From positions 1-64,000 of the forward strand of contig CAIKZP010000037.1 of the NCBI GenBank assembly GCA_903831935.1: a DNA stretch of 64,000 bases, given 5' to 3'. Each line of letters starts with the position of its first letter. Position 1 is the first letter of the stretch. A program made the position numbers and the translations under genes. The DNA is from an uncultured Bacteroidota bacterium (GTDB taxonomy: Bacteria; Bacteroidota; Bacteroidia; Chitinophagales; Chitinophagaceae). The notes beneath the pieces were generated by a model, which was not told where the DNA came from, made no database searches, and saw only the letters and a program-made list of their open reading frames with translations. Of the stretch, positions 38,849 to 49,618 are shown piece after piece.

Positions 38849-39445
38849 ATGGCTGTATTAAAATTTAGAATTTATCTCGAAGAAGACGACGCGGTTTACC
38901 GTGATATAATTATTAAGCATACACAAAATTTTCAAGACCTACACCTTGCAATTGTAAAGTCGTATGAATTTGATTCAAAGCACCAATCAAGTTTTTATAG
39001 AAGCAATGATAACTGGCAACGCGGTAGAGAAATTAGTTTTGAACGATACGATAAAGCCTATCCTGTAGAGCCTTTAATAATGGCTGATACAAGCATTGGT
39101 TCTGAAATTAGAGATACCAATCAAAAGTTTATTTACGTTTACGATTTTGTAAAAAACTGGGTGTTTTTAGTTGAGTTGATTAGTGTTAGTAAAGAAGAGA
39201 ATGCTAAAACATTGTATCCATCAACCACTCGTATAGAAGGGATTGGGCCACAGCAATACGGCACCAAAAGCTTATTGGGCGATAAGTTTGCCGATATTGA
39301 AGAGAAATACGATTTAAGTGAAGCAAAGGATGGATTTGGAGAAGAAGGAGACGATTTAGAAGATTCTTCGGATGATGTTGATGGTGAGGGCGATCCAGAC
39401 GAAGATGCCGAAGCAGAAGAGGGGCAAGACGAAGAGGCGTATTAG
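38849..39445 (+). CDS. PRiA4_ORF3-like (pRiA4b ORF-3) family protein with acidic C-terminal tail
   Basis: KFRIYLEEDDAVYRDIIIKHTQNFQDLHLAIVKSYEFDSKHQSSFY; tail GEEGDDLEDSSDDVDGEGDPDEDAEAEEGQDEEAY. Confidence 0.75.
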   Translation: MAVLKFRIYLEEDDAVYRDIIIKHTQNFQDLHLAIVKSYEFDSKHQSSFYRSNDNWQRGREISFERYDKAYPVEPLIMADTSIGSEIRDTNQKFIYVYDFVKNWVFLVELISVSKEENAKTLYPSTTRIEGIGPQQYGTKSLLGDKFADIEEKYDLSEAKDGFGEEGDDLEDSSDDVDGEGDPDEDAEAEEGQDEEAY

Positions 39446-39453
39446 CAATTTTA

Positions 39454-40362
39454 ATGAGTGAATTAGCACAAAATACAATATTGGTTATTTGCGGTCCTAC
39501 AGCTGTTGGTAAAACAGCCGTAGCAATTGAATTGGCTAAAGCCTTAAAGACCGAAATAATTTCTGCAGACTCTCGTCAATGTTTTAAAGAATTAGGGATT
39601 GCCGTTGCAAAACCTAATACAGAAGAATTAAAAGCAATTCCACATCATTTTATTGATTCGCATTCTATTCATCAAGAATTTAATGCAGGAATCTTTGAAA
39701 CCTTTGCATTGGCAAAAGTCAACGAAATTTTTAAGAAGCAACCTATTGCTGTAATGGTTGGTGGCACTGGTTTGTACATTAAATCTTTTTGCGAAGGGAT
39801 GGATGATATGCCTAGTATTGATCCAGTTATCCGACAAAATATAATTGAATTGTATGCGCAAAATGGATTGAATTGGTTGCAAGAATCGGTACAAAAAAAT
39901 GACCCTGATTTTTGGCAAATAGCCGAACAAAATAATCCCCAGCGTTTAATGCGTGCACTAGAAATTTGGCAAGCTACTGGTAAATCAATCATTGAATTTC
40001 GTACTGCAAATAAAAAGCAAAGACCATTTCAAATTATTAAAATAGGTCTTGAAATGCCAAGAGAATTATTGAATGAACGCATCAATCAACGCGTAGATTT
40101 AATGGTTGAAGCAGGGCTTGTTCAGGAGGCATTGGCGCTTTTTCCTCATTGCCAAAACAATGCATTGCAAACAGTGGGGTATCAAGAATTATTTGAATAT
40201 TTCAATAAAAAAATATCGCTTGAAAAAGCAATAGAACAAATAAAAATCAATACACGTCATTACGCAAAAAGACAAATGACTTGGTTTAAAAAAGACCCAA
40301 GTATTCATTGGTTTGATGCAAGAAATGCTTCTGTAGAAAATATGTTGGAACCACTTAAGTAA
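39454..40362 (+). CDS. miaA: tRNA dimethylallyltransferase
   Basis: VICGPTAVGKTAVAIELA, ISADSRQCFKELGIAVAKP, NTRHYAKRQMTWFKKD. Confidence 0.95.
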   Translation: MSELAQNTILVICGPTAVGKTAVAIELAKALKTEIISADSRQCFKELGIAVAKPNTEELKAIPHHFIDSHSIHQEFNAGIFETFALAKVNEIFKKQPIAVMVGGTGLYIKSFCEGMDDMPSIDPVIRQNIIELYAQNGLNWLQESVQKNDPDFWQIAEQNNPQRLMRALEIWQATGKSIIEFRTANKKQRPFQIIKIGLEMPRELLNERINQRVDLMVEAGLVQEALALFPHCQNNALQTVGYQELFEYFNKKISLEKAIEQIKINTRHYAKRQMTWFKKDPSIHWFDARNASVENMLEPLK

Positions 40363-40371
40363 TGGTTAGTT

Positions 40372-41901
40372 CTAAAACTTGAATCCTAAAGTAAGCATGA
40401 TATTTCCTCTCGCGCCAGACTGCACTGCAAATGTATTAGGCTTGTCGTTTAAGCGATAAGCAAACTGTACATCTTTTTGAAAAATATGTGCATAGCTAAG
40501 GTCAATAAACATGCCATGGTTTCTATAGCCAAATCCGCCACTAGTTACAATACGATTGGCTTTCAGTGCTTCATCTGCATAAGGACTACCATAATAACCA
40601 CCTCCTAATCGAACCATCCAAACATTAAATTTTAATTCGCCCCCAACCCTAATATTTACATTGCCTTTGTAGTAATCTTTTATTTCATCATTAATCATTT
40701 GGTAATAGTTTACCAAATCGATATCCATTTTATTTACTGCAGAAAAACGGGCACTTCGATAATTTACATATTCAATATCAGCACTTAAAAAAGCACGTTG
40801 TCTGCGAGTGTCATTCACTTCTCTAAAAACATAACTAGCACTTGCAATGGCACGCCAAGGGGTAGATAAATTGTATTCGCTTTTACCAGCATTGCCACTA
40901 TTTAATTGATCGCTAGTTTCAGTAATAGTTCCTGCATAAGTTTCTGTGTTGGTTGTCATAGACGATCTAATTTCGTCTTTATAACCTAGTAGTTGAGGTG
41001 TGTGGAAAGCAAACCCAATCCGCCAATAATCTTTTGGTTTATAAATCATGCCTAATTTTAAACCAACGCCAATACCACGCGAACTAAAACTTTCCCTGTA
41101 TTCAAAACTTTTAAATTCGTTATTGGTATTGTTTGTAGCATCTGTTTCAGAATAGATAATTTGTTTTTGATAATTGATAACTGGAATAACCAAACTACCA
41201 CCTACATACATTTTATCTAATAAATTTCCAGCCAATCCAATAGCAATTTCATGGTAACCTCCAGTAGTAGTGGCATCATAAGATTGATTAATACCTGTTG
41301 AATAAGGCACTAAGCTTTGATAGCCCATTACAGCGCCATTTGCGCCCCTAATTGTGTCAATTAAATAAGTTCTAAATGCCAATGAAGAACCATATATATA
41401 ATTTTTTAAAGCGGCAATAGTATCTGCACGATCGCGAACCAATTCTTCTAAATATTTTTCTGAATAAGAACTCACATTATTGAATCCTTTAAACTGTACC
41501 CTATTATTGTAATTGGCTACTTGGTTTACAGAAATAGCAAAAGCACTGCTGGTCCATTTTTTATTAGGATGAGCACCTGCAGCCAATATAATTCCTGTAG
41601 CGCCATAATTAAAATTGTTTTTATCGTTACTAGTATCTGTTCCTCGGTAGTTAAACTTGTTTTTGTTTAATAAAAAACCTGGTGATAAAACAAACTCATT
41701 GGTTTTAAATAATCCAAGACCTGCTGGATTTACGTGGTTGGCTGTAATATCGCCTCCTAGTGATCCCATCACGCCGCCTGTTGCCGTATTTCTTCCAGAA
41801 CCATTTTGGGTAAACCATGCGGTTCTTAAAGCATCATCTGGTGTTTGTGCAAATAAGGTAACACTAGAAATCAAGCTGAGTGCCAATAAATATTTTTTCA
41901 T
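40372..41901 (-). CDS. Outer-membrane transport-like protein (OmpP1/FadL/PorV-like)
   Basis: Signal peptide; GGDITANHVNPAGLGLFKTNEFVLSPG; beta-barrel pattern with terminal ...LTLGFKF. Confidence 0.75.
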   Translation of the reverse strand: MKKYLLALSLISSVTLFAQTPDDALRTAWFTQNGSGRNTATGGVMGSLGGDITANHVNPAGLGLFKTNEFVLSPGFLLNKNKFNYRGTDTSNDKNNFNYGATGIILAAGAHPNKKWTSSAFAISVNQVANYNNRVQFKGFNNVSSYSEKYLEELVRDRADTIAALKNYIYGSSLAFRTYLIDTIRGANGAVMGYQSLVPYSTGINQSYDATTTGGYHEIAIGLAGNLLDKMYVGGSLVIPVINYQKQIIYSETDATNNTNNEFKSFEYRESFSSRGIGVGLKLGMIYKPKDYWRIGFAFHTPQLLGYKDEIRSSMTTNTETYAGTITETSDQLNSGNAGKSEYNLSTPWRAIASASYVFREVNDTRRQRAFLSADIEYVNYRSARFSAVNKMDIDLVNYYQMINDEIKDYYKGNVNIRVGGELKFNVWMVRLGGGYYGSPYADEALKANRIVTSGGFGYRNHGMFIDLSYAHIFQKDVQFAYRLNDKPNTFAVQSGARGNIMLTLGFKF

Positions 41902-41915
41902 GTGTGAGGGGCTTA

Positions 41916-42695
41916 TTAGTTTCTAGAAGTTCTACCTGTGCTTGTACTAGATCCAGTGCTTTTTACACCACCACTATTTCCGCCTGCTGTACTACTAGTT
42001 ACAACAGGGCTGCTAGATGAGCTGCTTGATGAAGAACTACTAGACGAAGTATTGCTAAAAGTTCTTGCTGCTCTGTCGAAAGTACTACTGCCATTTGAAT
42101 TAGACGATGCAGCAGCAAACACTTTTTTTACCAATGAACTGAAATTATTGGTGTTGTTAGAGTATGTGGTTAAGCCTGTTTTAGGATTGGTATAACTGAT
42201 ATTTGCGTTATCGTAATTTTTGTTTTTATACGCAGTGATATTACTACCTGCTGTTGATCCTATGATTGTTTTAGTATTACAATAACTGATAATGGTAAAT
42301 GCAGGATTGCTCCAACCCAACATAGGGCGATGGCTACCAAATGCAGCCATTGAATTCCAGTTATTGTTGTAATTATAATTATTTAAACCCAAAGAATTGT
42401 ACTGATTATAACGATAGAAATCATAACGGCTATCATACCAATAGGCATAATCGTCTAAACTAGTCCAACGATAATGATTGGCTACTTTCATACGCAGGTA
42501 GCGTTCATCGGCACTGGTCATATAAGCCTGATATTGTTCTTGCTGAGCAGCATCCTTTACCAAATCGTCTTCGGCAGCAGGTTTTCCTGGAGAATAATAC
42601 ACATCATCTGGGGTTTGGTCTGACTTGTATGCAGTAGCACAACTAGTAGCCAAAAAACCAATTCCAAGTAGTAAAATAAGTAGGCTATTTTTCAT
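41916..42695 (-). CDS. Hypothetical lipoprotein with poly-Ser C-terminal region
   Basis: Lipobox FLATSCATAYKS; SNTSSSSSSSSSSSSSSPVVTSSTAGG. Confidence 0.75.
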   Translation of the reverse strand: MKNSLLILLLGIGFLATSCATAYKSDQTPDDVYYSPGKPAAEDDLVKDAAQQEQYQAYMTSADERYLRMKVANHYRWTSLDDYAYWYDSRYDFYRYNQYNSLGLNNYNYNNNWNSMAAFGSHRPMLGWSNPAFTIISYCNTKTIIGSTAGSNITAYKNKNYDNANISYTNPKTGLTTYSNNTNNFSSLVKKVFAAASSNSNGSSTFDRAARTFSNTSSSSSSSSSSSSSPVVTSSTAGGNSGGVKSTGSSTSTGRTSRN

Positions 42696-42838
42696 GGTAA
42701 CAGGTTTGAACAGTTATATAATGTGAAGTTACATACATTTGCGATGCAGATAAAGACTCCGATACTAATATGGCAAAATCTTTGCCATCAATTATCAATG
42801 TCTAATTTTAATTTGTTAAAGGAATCACAATTAAGAAA

Positions 42839-44317
42839 ATGGGTAAGGACATCGCAACAAGAGAACAAGATTATTCGCAATGGTATAACGACCTAATAAT
42901 CAAGGGGAATCTAGCAGACTATAGTGCAGTAAGGGGTTGTATGGTTATTAAACCATATGGTTATGCACTTTGGGAAAACATGCGTGATGTGCTTGATAAA
43001 AAGTTTAAAGAAACTGGCCACCAAAACGCCTATTTCCCATTATTTGTACCTAAAAGCCTGTTTGAAGCCGAGGAAAAGAATGCAGAAGGGTTTGCAAAAG
43101 AGTGTGCAGTGGTTACCCATTATCGTTTAAAGTCAGACCCAGACAAGCCAGGAAAGTTGATGGTTGATCCAGAAGCTAAATTAGAAGAAGAATTGGTGGT
43201 GCGTCCTACCAGTGAAGCCATTATTTGGAATACTTATAAAGGTTGGATTCAGTCTTACCGCGATTTGCCAATACTTGTTAATCAATGGGCCAATGTGGTT
43301 CGTTGGGAAATGCGTACGCGTTTGTTTTTAAGAACTGCAGAGTTTTTATGGCAAGAAGGTCATACCGCACATGCTACTGCTGCCGAAGCATTGATTGAAA
43401 CAAAATTAATGTTAGATGTGTATGCAGACTTTGCAGAAAACTATATGGCAATGCCTGTTATAAAAGGTATTAAAACAGCTAACGAGCGTTTTGCAGGTGC
43501 CGAAGAAACTTATTGTATTGAAGCGATGATGCAAGATGGAAAAGCATTGCAAGCAGGTACTTCGCATTTTTTAGGACAAAATTTTGCCAAAGCATTCGAT
43601 GTAAAATTCAGTGATAAAGAAAATAAACTAGACTATGTATGGGCTACTAGTTGGGGCGTTAGTACGCGTTTAATTGGTGCATTAGTTATGGCACATAGTG
43701 ATGATGATGGATTGATTTTACCTCCTAAAATTGCACCAATACAAGTAGTGATTGTTCCGATATTTAAAGGAGAAGAACAAAAATTAGCACTCGATGAAAA
43801 AGTGGGTTCAATTGTAAAAGGCTTGAAGGCATTGGGTATTTCTGTGAAATACGATGATTCCGATAATCAAAGACCAGGTTGGAAATTTGCAGAATATGAA
43901 TTGAAAGGAGTGCCCGTTCGATTAGCCATTGGTGCACGTGATTTAGAAAACAATGTAGTAGAAGTAGCTCGTAGAGATACCAAAGAAAAACAAAGTATTA
44001 GTTTAGATGGAATTGAATTATACATTAAAAATTTATTAGAAGAAATTCAATTAAATATTTTTAATAGAGCCAAAGCTTTTCAAGAAGCACATATTAGCAA
44101 AGCCGATTCTTGGGATGAATTTGTAAACTTATTAGATACCAAAGCCGGATTCATTTCTGCGCATTGGGATGGAACAAGTGAAACAGAAGACAAAATCAAA
44201 GAACTGGCTAAAGCAACTATTCGTTGTATTCCTTTAGACAATCCATTAGAAGACGGAAAATGTATTTTATCTGGTAATCCTTCTACACAAAGGGTATTGT
44301 TTGCAAGGGCCTATTAG
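42839..44317 (+). CDS. proS: Proline--tRNA ligase (archaeal/eukaryotic-like type)
   Basis: [79 protein letters not shown]. Confidence 0.95.
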   Translation: MGKDIATREQDYSQWYNDLIIKGNLADYSAVRGCMVIKPYGYALWENMRDVLDKKFKETGHQNAYFPLFVPKSLFEAEEKNAEGFAKECAVVTHYRLKSDPDKPGKLMVDPEAKLEEELVVRPTSEAIIWNTYKGWIQSYRDLPILVNQWANVVRWEMRTRLFLRTAEFLWQEGHTAHATAAEALIETKLMLDVYADFAENYMAMPVIKGIKTANERFAGAEETYCIEAMMQDGKALQAGTSHFLGQNFAKAFDVKFSDKENKLDYVWATSWGVSTRLIGALVMAHSDDDGLILPPKIAPIQVVIVPIFKGEEQKLALDEKVGSIVKGLKALGISVKYDDSDNQRPGWKFAEYELKGVPVRLAIGARDLENNVVEVARRDTKEKQSISLDGIELYIKNLLEEIQLNIFNRAKAFQEAHISKADSWDEFVNLLDTKAGFISAHWDGTSETEDKIKELAKATIRCIPLDNPLEDGKCILSGNPSTQRVLFARAY

Positions 44318-44351
44318 AGGTAGCTATCAAGCGTAAAAATTTATTTATTAC

Positions 44352-45065
44352 ATGTTAGTGCTACAATCATTTTTAAACGGTCAAGTATTGCTATTTGACA
44401 AACCCATGGAATGGACTTCATTTGATGTGGTTAGAAAAATACGTAACATGATAAGGGTTAGTAAAGTTGGTCATGCTGGCACTTTAGATCCATTGGCTAC
44501 TGGTTTATTAATTGTGTGTACCGGAAAGTATACCAAAAAAATAAACGAGTATATGGGAATGGAAAAAGAGTATACCGGAACTTTTACCCTTGGCGCTACA
44601 ACACCTACTTATGATTTAGAATCTGATCCTGAAAATCCCCAATCAATTGCACACTTAACCAATTCAATGATTGAAGCTGCAACAGCGCAGTTTACAGGAG
44701 ATATTTTACAAATGCCGCCACAACATTCTGCCATTAAAAAAAATGGAGAACGCTTATATATATCTGCACGCAAAGGCTTGGTAGTGGAAGTAGATCCAAG
44801 ACCTGTTACGATTCATTCTTTTACTATTGAAAAAATTGCACTACCACTTGTTTATTTTAAAGTGGTTTGTGGTACTGGTACTTATATTAGAAGCCTTGCC
44901 AATGATTTTGGTGCGGCACTAGGTGTAGGTGCTTATATGAGTAGTTTACGCAGAACAAGAATTGGTGAATTTTCAGTTGACAATGCCAAAACAATTCCAG
45001 CATTTGAAGTAGAACTGAAAGAAATGCGTGCAGCATTAGAAGGGCAAACCGATACCGAGTTGTAA
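44352..45065 (+). CDS. truB: tRNA pseudouridine(55) synthase
   Basis: LLFDKPMEWTSFDVVRKIR, KVGHAGTLDPLATGLLIVCTG. Confidence 0.95.
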   Translation: MLVLQSFLNGQVLLFDKPMEWTSFDVVRKIRNMIRVSKVGHAGTLDPLATGLLIVCTGKYTKKINEYMGMEKEYTGTFTLGATTPTYDLESDPENPQSIAHLTNSMIEAATAQFTGDILQMPPQHSAIKKNGERLYISARKGLVVEVDPRPVTIHSFTIEKIALPLVYFKVVCGTGTYIRSLANDFGAALGVGAYMSSLRRTRIGEFSVDNAKTIPAFEVELKEMRAALEGQTDTEL

Positions 45066-47441
45066 AGCAAAATTAGATACTTCTAATCCGTTTGGTCGAA
45101 TATCGGTCCAGTTGAAATTTTTAAAACTCATCCATCCATTATTGGCAGTTCTTAATGGGTCTTTTACTTTATAGGCTAAGTCGAATCGAATTAAAAAATA
45201 ATCAAAATCAAGCCTCAATCCTGTTCCAACACCAATTGCAATATCGTGTTCTAATTTTGCCAAAGAAAAAGTTGAATTAAAATCTGTAGTACTATTTTTT
45301 ACGTTCCAAATATTTCCAATATCTGTATAAATAGCACTGCCAATTTTTACGCCAGCTACAGTGGCCATAATAAATCGGTATTCCATATTGGTTTCAATAA
45401 TCATGTCTCCATATCGATCTCTAAAATTGGTAGAAGAAATACTATCATAAGTATTGGAACTACCAAGCCCAAGTTGCCTTAAGCCCCAAGCGCGCATACT
45501 ATAGGGGCCTCCCACAGAAAATTGTTTAAAAAATGGGAGGGTAGCAAGTGAAGCATTTTTTGGATAACTGCCATAATTATAACCTATTCCAGCAAAGGCC
45601 CTATATGCTAATTCAGAATGATCCCATTTCTTTTTTTGACGGTATTCTGCTTCTACTTTAATGTAGCGATAACTATTATCCTTAATGTTTTTTATTAAAC
45701 CAAATAGGCCTCCAGTTTCTTCAATGCCTAATCTTAAGTTATGTGTTTTTCTGCCAGCACTATTAATTGTTCTGTTATACGATAAACTTTGGCTAAAGAT
45801 ATTTCCGGTATTAAAGGAGTTGCGTAAGAAGGGGTTTTTTTTGAATAAAGTATCTAAGCCAGGAAGGGTATCAAGTGCATATAATTCAATATTAATGGGT
45901 TTGTATATCCATGAATTTTCTGCACGGTTAATGGTTTTTTTCCATTCGTATCCCCAACTACTTACTAGTGATTTTAATTTGTAATAATCTTTTCTATCTA
46001 CATAAGCGGCATTGAAAGAAAGCAATGTTCGCTTGTTGTCGATTGTTTTCAACGCTTTCCATTTATTGAAAGGTTGTATTAATCTAGGAAAAGTAAATAG
46101 TTGACCTGCACTGATATTAAAAGTCTGTACTAAATTAGAACTTGTATTTTGACTAGTTCCTAAATTTAAATTTAATTCAACACCTGTTCTAAAATTAGAA
46201 ATTGACTGTATTGCTTGTTTGGCAACGTTTCTATTTTTATAAGAAAAATTTGTTGACAATCCGAACAAATTACCCGAGCCAATATCGCCGGTATTCCTAC
46301 TGCCTTCTAGGTCTACGGTGAAGTTTTGTTTAAGCGCTGGTGTTAAAAAAAAGTACACATCTAGCGTGTCTGATTTTTCACGAGGAATGATTTTTCCATC
46401 TACTTGTTGCCATGCACCAACTTGTTGTAAGGTGTTGATGGTTTTTAAATAATCATCTTCATTATAATAGTTGCCCTTAGAAAAAAAAGTATGCTCTTTT
46501 AGTGGCGTGTATTTAAATTTCTGTTCTTTAGATCGTAAAAAAACACCTGGATATTTTTCTTCTTTCAATCCGGTTTTGGTTATCAAACTATCTGTAATAT
46601 CTGTTAAGCTAGTTTCTGGGTAATAATAAATATTGCCAATTGCATATTGTACCAATTTACTAGAATCGTAGGTGGGCCTTTTGTTGATACTAATATTCCA
46701 AGTGGGGTTTAGTTGGCGTTTTTTGGCAGATTCAGCAATCAATGCTGCTTGTTTAAAAGGATTAAGTGTTAACTCAATTAAATGGATATCTGTAGTGTCA
46801 ACCTCTGTAAAAACATCTTCTCTTGTTAATTTGTAATAACCATTATTTCTATAAATGCTAATTAGTCTATCTAATTCTGCACCAATTAATTGCTTGCTAT
46901 AAGGACTTCCATTTTTGAGTAAACTGCTTTTTTGGTTTAATAACGTAATAGCTTGTAAACTTGAATCGTTTAACTGATAATTAATGGAATCAATGGTAAT
47001 TTTCTTACCCAAGTTAATATTCATGAAGGTATGTACCCGCAATTGGTCTCCAATGGTGTCAATATGAATAGAGTCAAGTAAATTTGCGTAATAATAGCCT
47101 TGTGAATTTAAATAGGCATTCATAAAGTTTTTCGAACGACTAACATTAATAGAATCGAAAATACTTGGGTTATTAATTCGATACCAGAATACTACATGTT
47201 GTTCTTTTCTGGCTTTCAAACTATCGTCCCAATAATTACTTAGGTCTACGCCAAGTTGTTTTTTTTCTATTTTTGACTCAATTCCAGATAGAATAACTTT
47301 ATTACTATATACAAAAGGGGTAGCAACCGGATAGTTTTTTACAGTAGTTCTGCGTTCTTCGGAACAAGAAACTACCAACATTGCACAGAATGTTAGTAAG
47401 AGCCATAAATTCCAATTAACTTTATCAAGTTTCAAACGCAT
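45036..47441 (-). CDS. BamA/TamA-superfamily outer-membrane protein with lipoprotein signal (TamL-like)
   Basis: Lipobox MLVVSCSEE; POTRA-like region; C-terminal Omp85-type barrel (FSVGGPYSMRAWGLRQLG). Confidence 0.85.
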   Translation of the reverse strand: MRLKLDKVNWNLWLLLTFCAMLVVSCSEERRTTVKNYPVATPFVYSNKVILSGIESKIEKKQLGVDLSNYWDDSLKARKEQHVVFWYRINNPSIFDSINVSRSKNFMNAYLNSQGYYYANLLDSIHIDTIGDQLRVHTFMNINLGKKITIDSINYQLNDSSLQAITLLNQKSSLLKNGSPYSKQLIGAELDRLISIYRNNGYYKLTREDVFTEVDTTDIHLIELTLNPFKQAALIAESAKKRQLNPTWNISINKRPTYDSSKLVQYAIGNIYYYPETSLTDITDSLITKTGLKEEKYPGVFLRSKEQKFKYTPLKEHTFFSKGNYYNEDDYLKTINTLQQVGAWQQVDGKIIPREKSDTLDVYFFLTPALKQNFTVDLEGSRNTGDIGSGNLFGLSTNFSYKNRNVAKQAIQSISNFRTGVELNLNLGTSQNTSSNLVQTFNISAGQLFTFPRLIQPFNKWKALKTIDNKRTLLSFNAAYVDRKDYYKLKSLVSSWGYEWKKTINRAENSWIYKPINIELYALDTLPGLDTLFKKNPFLRNSFNTGNIFSQSLSYNRTINSAGRKTHNLRLGIEETGGLFGLIKNIKDNSYRYIKVEAEYRQKKKWDHSELAYRAFAGIGYNYGSYPKNASLATLPFFKQFSVGGPYSMRAWGLRQLGLGSSNTYDSISSTNFRDRYGDMIIETNMEYRFIMATVAGVKIGSAIYTDIGNIWNVKNSTTDFNSTFSLAKLEHDIAIGVGTGLRLDFDYFLIRFDLAYKVKDPLRTANNGWMSFKNFNWTDIRPNGLEVSNFALQLGIGLPF

Positions 47442-47446
47442 ACAGT

Positions 47447-48178
47447 ATGTTAAGCAAGAATGAACTCAAATATATTCAATCTTTGTGCCAGAAAAAACAA
47501 AGAGTACAAGAAGGGCTTTTTATTGCCGAGGGCCCAAAGCTTGCAACAGAGCTTTTAAACAGTAATTATGAGGTTAAAAAAATATACGCAACGGCCAAAT
47601 GGATAGCCGAAAACCCTACTAGTATTGATACTGCTACTGTTACTGAAATTGAATTAGAAAAAATATCGAGTTTACAAACAGCCAATGAAGTGCTGCTAAT
47701 TTGTTGTCAAAAAGAAAATAAAAAATTTTCAAATTTAACTGGAAAATTAAGTTTGGTAATTGATGGCATACAAGATCCAGGAAATTTAGGCACCATCATT
47801 CGTATTGCAGATTGGTTTGGGATAACCCAAATTATTGCTAGCGAGGATACTGTTGAACTAACTAATCCCAAAGTGATTCAGTCAACCATGGGCAGTTTTA
47901 TTAGGGTTCAATGCTGGTATACCAATTTGCCCGCATTGCTTCAAACAACAAAACTGCCAATTTATGGCGCTTTGCTTGAGGGGCATTCAGTAATGGGGAT
48001 GCAGCCTTTAAAAGAAGGTTTATTGGTTATTGGGAACGAATCAAAAGGAATAAGATCTGAAGTATTGCCTTTTATTAAAAACGCAGTAACTATTCCAAGG
48101 CTAGGTGGGGCAGAATCGTTGAATGCAGCAGTGGCAACAGGCATTTTACTTTCTCATTTGTGTGCAATGCCCAAATAA
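47447..48178 (+). CDS. TrmH/SpoU-family RNA methyltransferase
   Basis: LVIDGIQDPGNLGTIIRIADWFGI, NPKVIQSTMGSFIRV, LLVIGNESKGI, IPRLGGAESLNAAVATGILLSHL. Confidence 0.95.
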   Translation: MLSKNELKYIQSLCQKKQRVQEGLFIAEGPKLATELLNSNYEVKKIYATAKWIAENPTSIDTATVTEIELEKISSLQTANEVLLICCQKENKKFSNLTGKLSLVIDGIQDPGNLGTIIRIADWFGITQIIASEDTVELTNPKVIQSTMGSFIRVQCWYTNLPALLQTTKLPIYGALLEGHSVMGMQPLKEGLLVIGNESKGIRSEVLPFIKNAVTIPRLGGAESLNAAVATGILLSHLCAMPK

Positions 48179-48183
48179 TTGGG

Positions 48184-49473
48184 TTATCTAAATTGAATGG
48201 CTTTAGTTGGTTGTATTCTTTTAATAAGCCATGTTGGTATGATTAAAGCGAGATAGCAAACTAGTAAAGTGCCTGCACATACTGCAAAAATTTGCCACCA
48301 TATAAGGTATATTGGCGCCGAAGAAACATAATAAGCCGATTCATCTAAAGTAATAATACCGGTGTATTGTTGAATTAAGCAACAGCCAACACCCACAACA
48401 AAGCCTATGCCAATGCCAGAAAGGCTAATAACAGTTGCATGGTATAAAAATATTTTTTGAATCAACCAGTCAGTTGCACCCAATGCTTTCAAAATACCCA
48501 CCATTCGGGTTCTTTCTAATATGAGGATCAACAAACAAGTAATTAAATTAATGATGGCAACAATTGACATGACGGTGAAAATAACGTTCCTGTTTACATC
48601 TTGAATATTGAGCCAGTCAAAAATATTGGGGTATACTTCTCTAATGGTTTTACTCATCCATTCTGCAGGAAGTTGGTCTGCTAACTTAGCAGAAATGCTA
48701 TCCATTTGGTGATAGTCCGATACAAAAACTTCATAACCACCAGTTTCGTCTGGCGCCCAATTGTTCATTCTTCTAATCAGTTGTTGGTCGCCTAAAATAA
48801 ATAGTTTGTCGTATTCTTCAATACCGGTTTTGTAGATGCCACAAACCGCCATTTTTCTATAATTTTTACTGCCATCTACACTAGAAATAAAATAGATATG
48901 AATCGTATCATTGAGTTTTATTTTTAGTTGACTAGCTAGTTGTGCAGAAATTAACAACTCTTTACTATAGCTGCTATCATTGAATTTCAGCCATCTGCCT
49001 TCTTTTAAAAAAGGCTTTAGTTGCATGCTATCGTATGCTTTTTCAATACCTTTTAACAACACACCTTCAATCTCTTTATTTTTTTCTATAATAGCAGATT
49101 TTGTTGCAAAAGTTTGAATTTGATATACGCCTGTTTGCTTGCGAATAATGGATTCAATTTTGTTGCTTTTTAGTATGGGTGTTTCTTCGGCTACCAATGA
49201 TTTATTGGGTTCAAATTTTTGCACACGAATATGTCCCCAAAAACTAAATACTTTATTGGCTACTGTTTGTTGAAAACCATTTACAAATGCCAGTGTAATG
49301 ATCATAGACATTACACTAACTGCAGTAGCAGCAATGGAAAGTCTAATAATAAATCTTGCAAATGACTTTTTACGGGTAAATGCAATTTTCTTGGCTATGT
49401 TAAAAGCTAGGTTCAAATGAATACAATTAATCTTTCCAAAACTACATTGCTGCATTGAATACAGCAAAAGCAA
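48184..49473 (-). CDS. LolC/LolE-like ABC transporter permease (FtsX/MacB family)
   Basis: RFIIRLSIAATAVSVMSMIITLAFVNGFQQTV; ERTRMVGILKALGATDWLIQKIFLYHA. Confidence 0.88.
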   Translation of the reverse strand: MLLLYSMQQCSFGKINCIHLNLAFNIAKKIAFTRKKSFARFIIRLSIAATAVSVMSMIITLAFVNGFQQTVANKVFSFWGHIRVQKFEPNKSLVAEETPILKSNKIESIIRKQTGVYQIQTFATKSAIIEKNKEIEGVLLKGIEKAYDSMQLKPFLKEGRWLKFNDSSYSKELLISAQLASQLKIKLNDTIHIYFISSVDGSKNYRKMAVCGIYKTGIEEYDKLFILGDQQLIRRMNNWAPDETGGYEVFVSDYHQMDSISAKLADQLPAEWMSKTIREVYPNIFDWLNIQDVNRNVIFTVMSIVAIINLITCLLILILERTRMVGILKALGATDWLIQKIFLYHATVISLSGIGIGFVVGVGCCLIQQYTGIITLDESAYYVSSAPIYLIWWQIFAVCAGTLLVCYLALIIPTWLIKRIQPTKAIQFR

Positions 49474-49618
49474 TTATTAACCGAGGGTAGGGGCTTTTTT
49501 GTTGTAAAAATCAAAGGCAGTTAAATTTTGCAAAACATTGCTGATACTATCTTGTAATGCATTCAAACCAAGCTGCAATGGCTAAATTGGGCTTGTATAA
49601 TTTTATTGCATTATTTTT

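Noticed and set aside
38849-39445. PRiA4_ORF3 protein taken as evidence for a mobile element
   Set aside because: No transposase, terminal inverted repeats or target-site duplications seen; flanked by housekeeping cca and miaA.
41938-42195. Repetitive tract and plus-strand ORF over the poly-Ser region
   Set aside because: Explained by low-complexity serine codons in the minus-strand lipoprotein; no regular spacer pattern, so not a CRISPR array.
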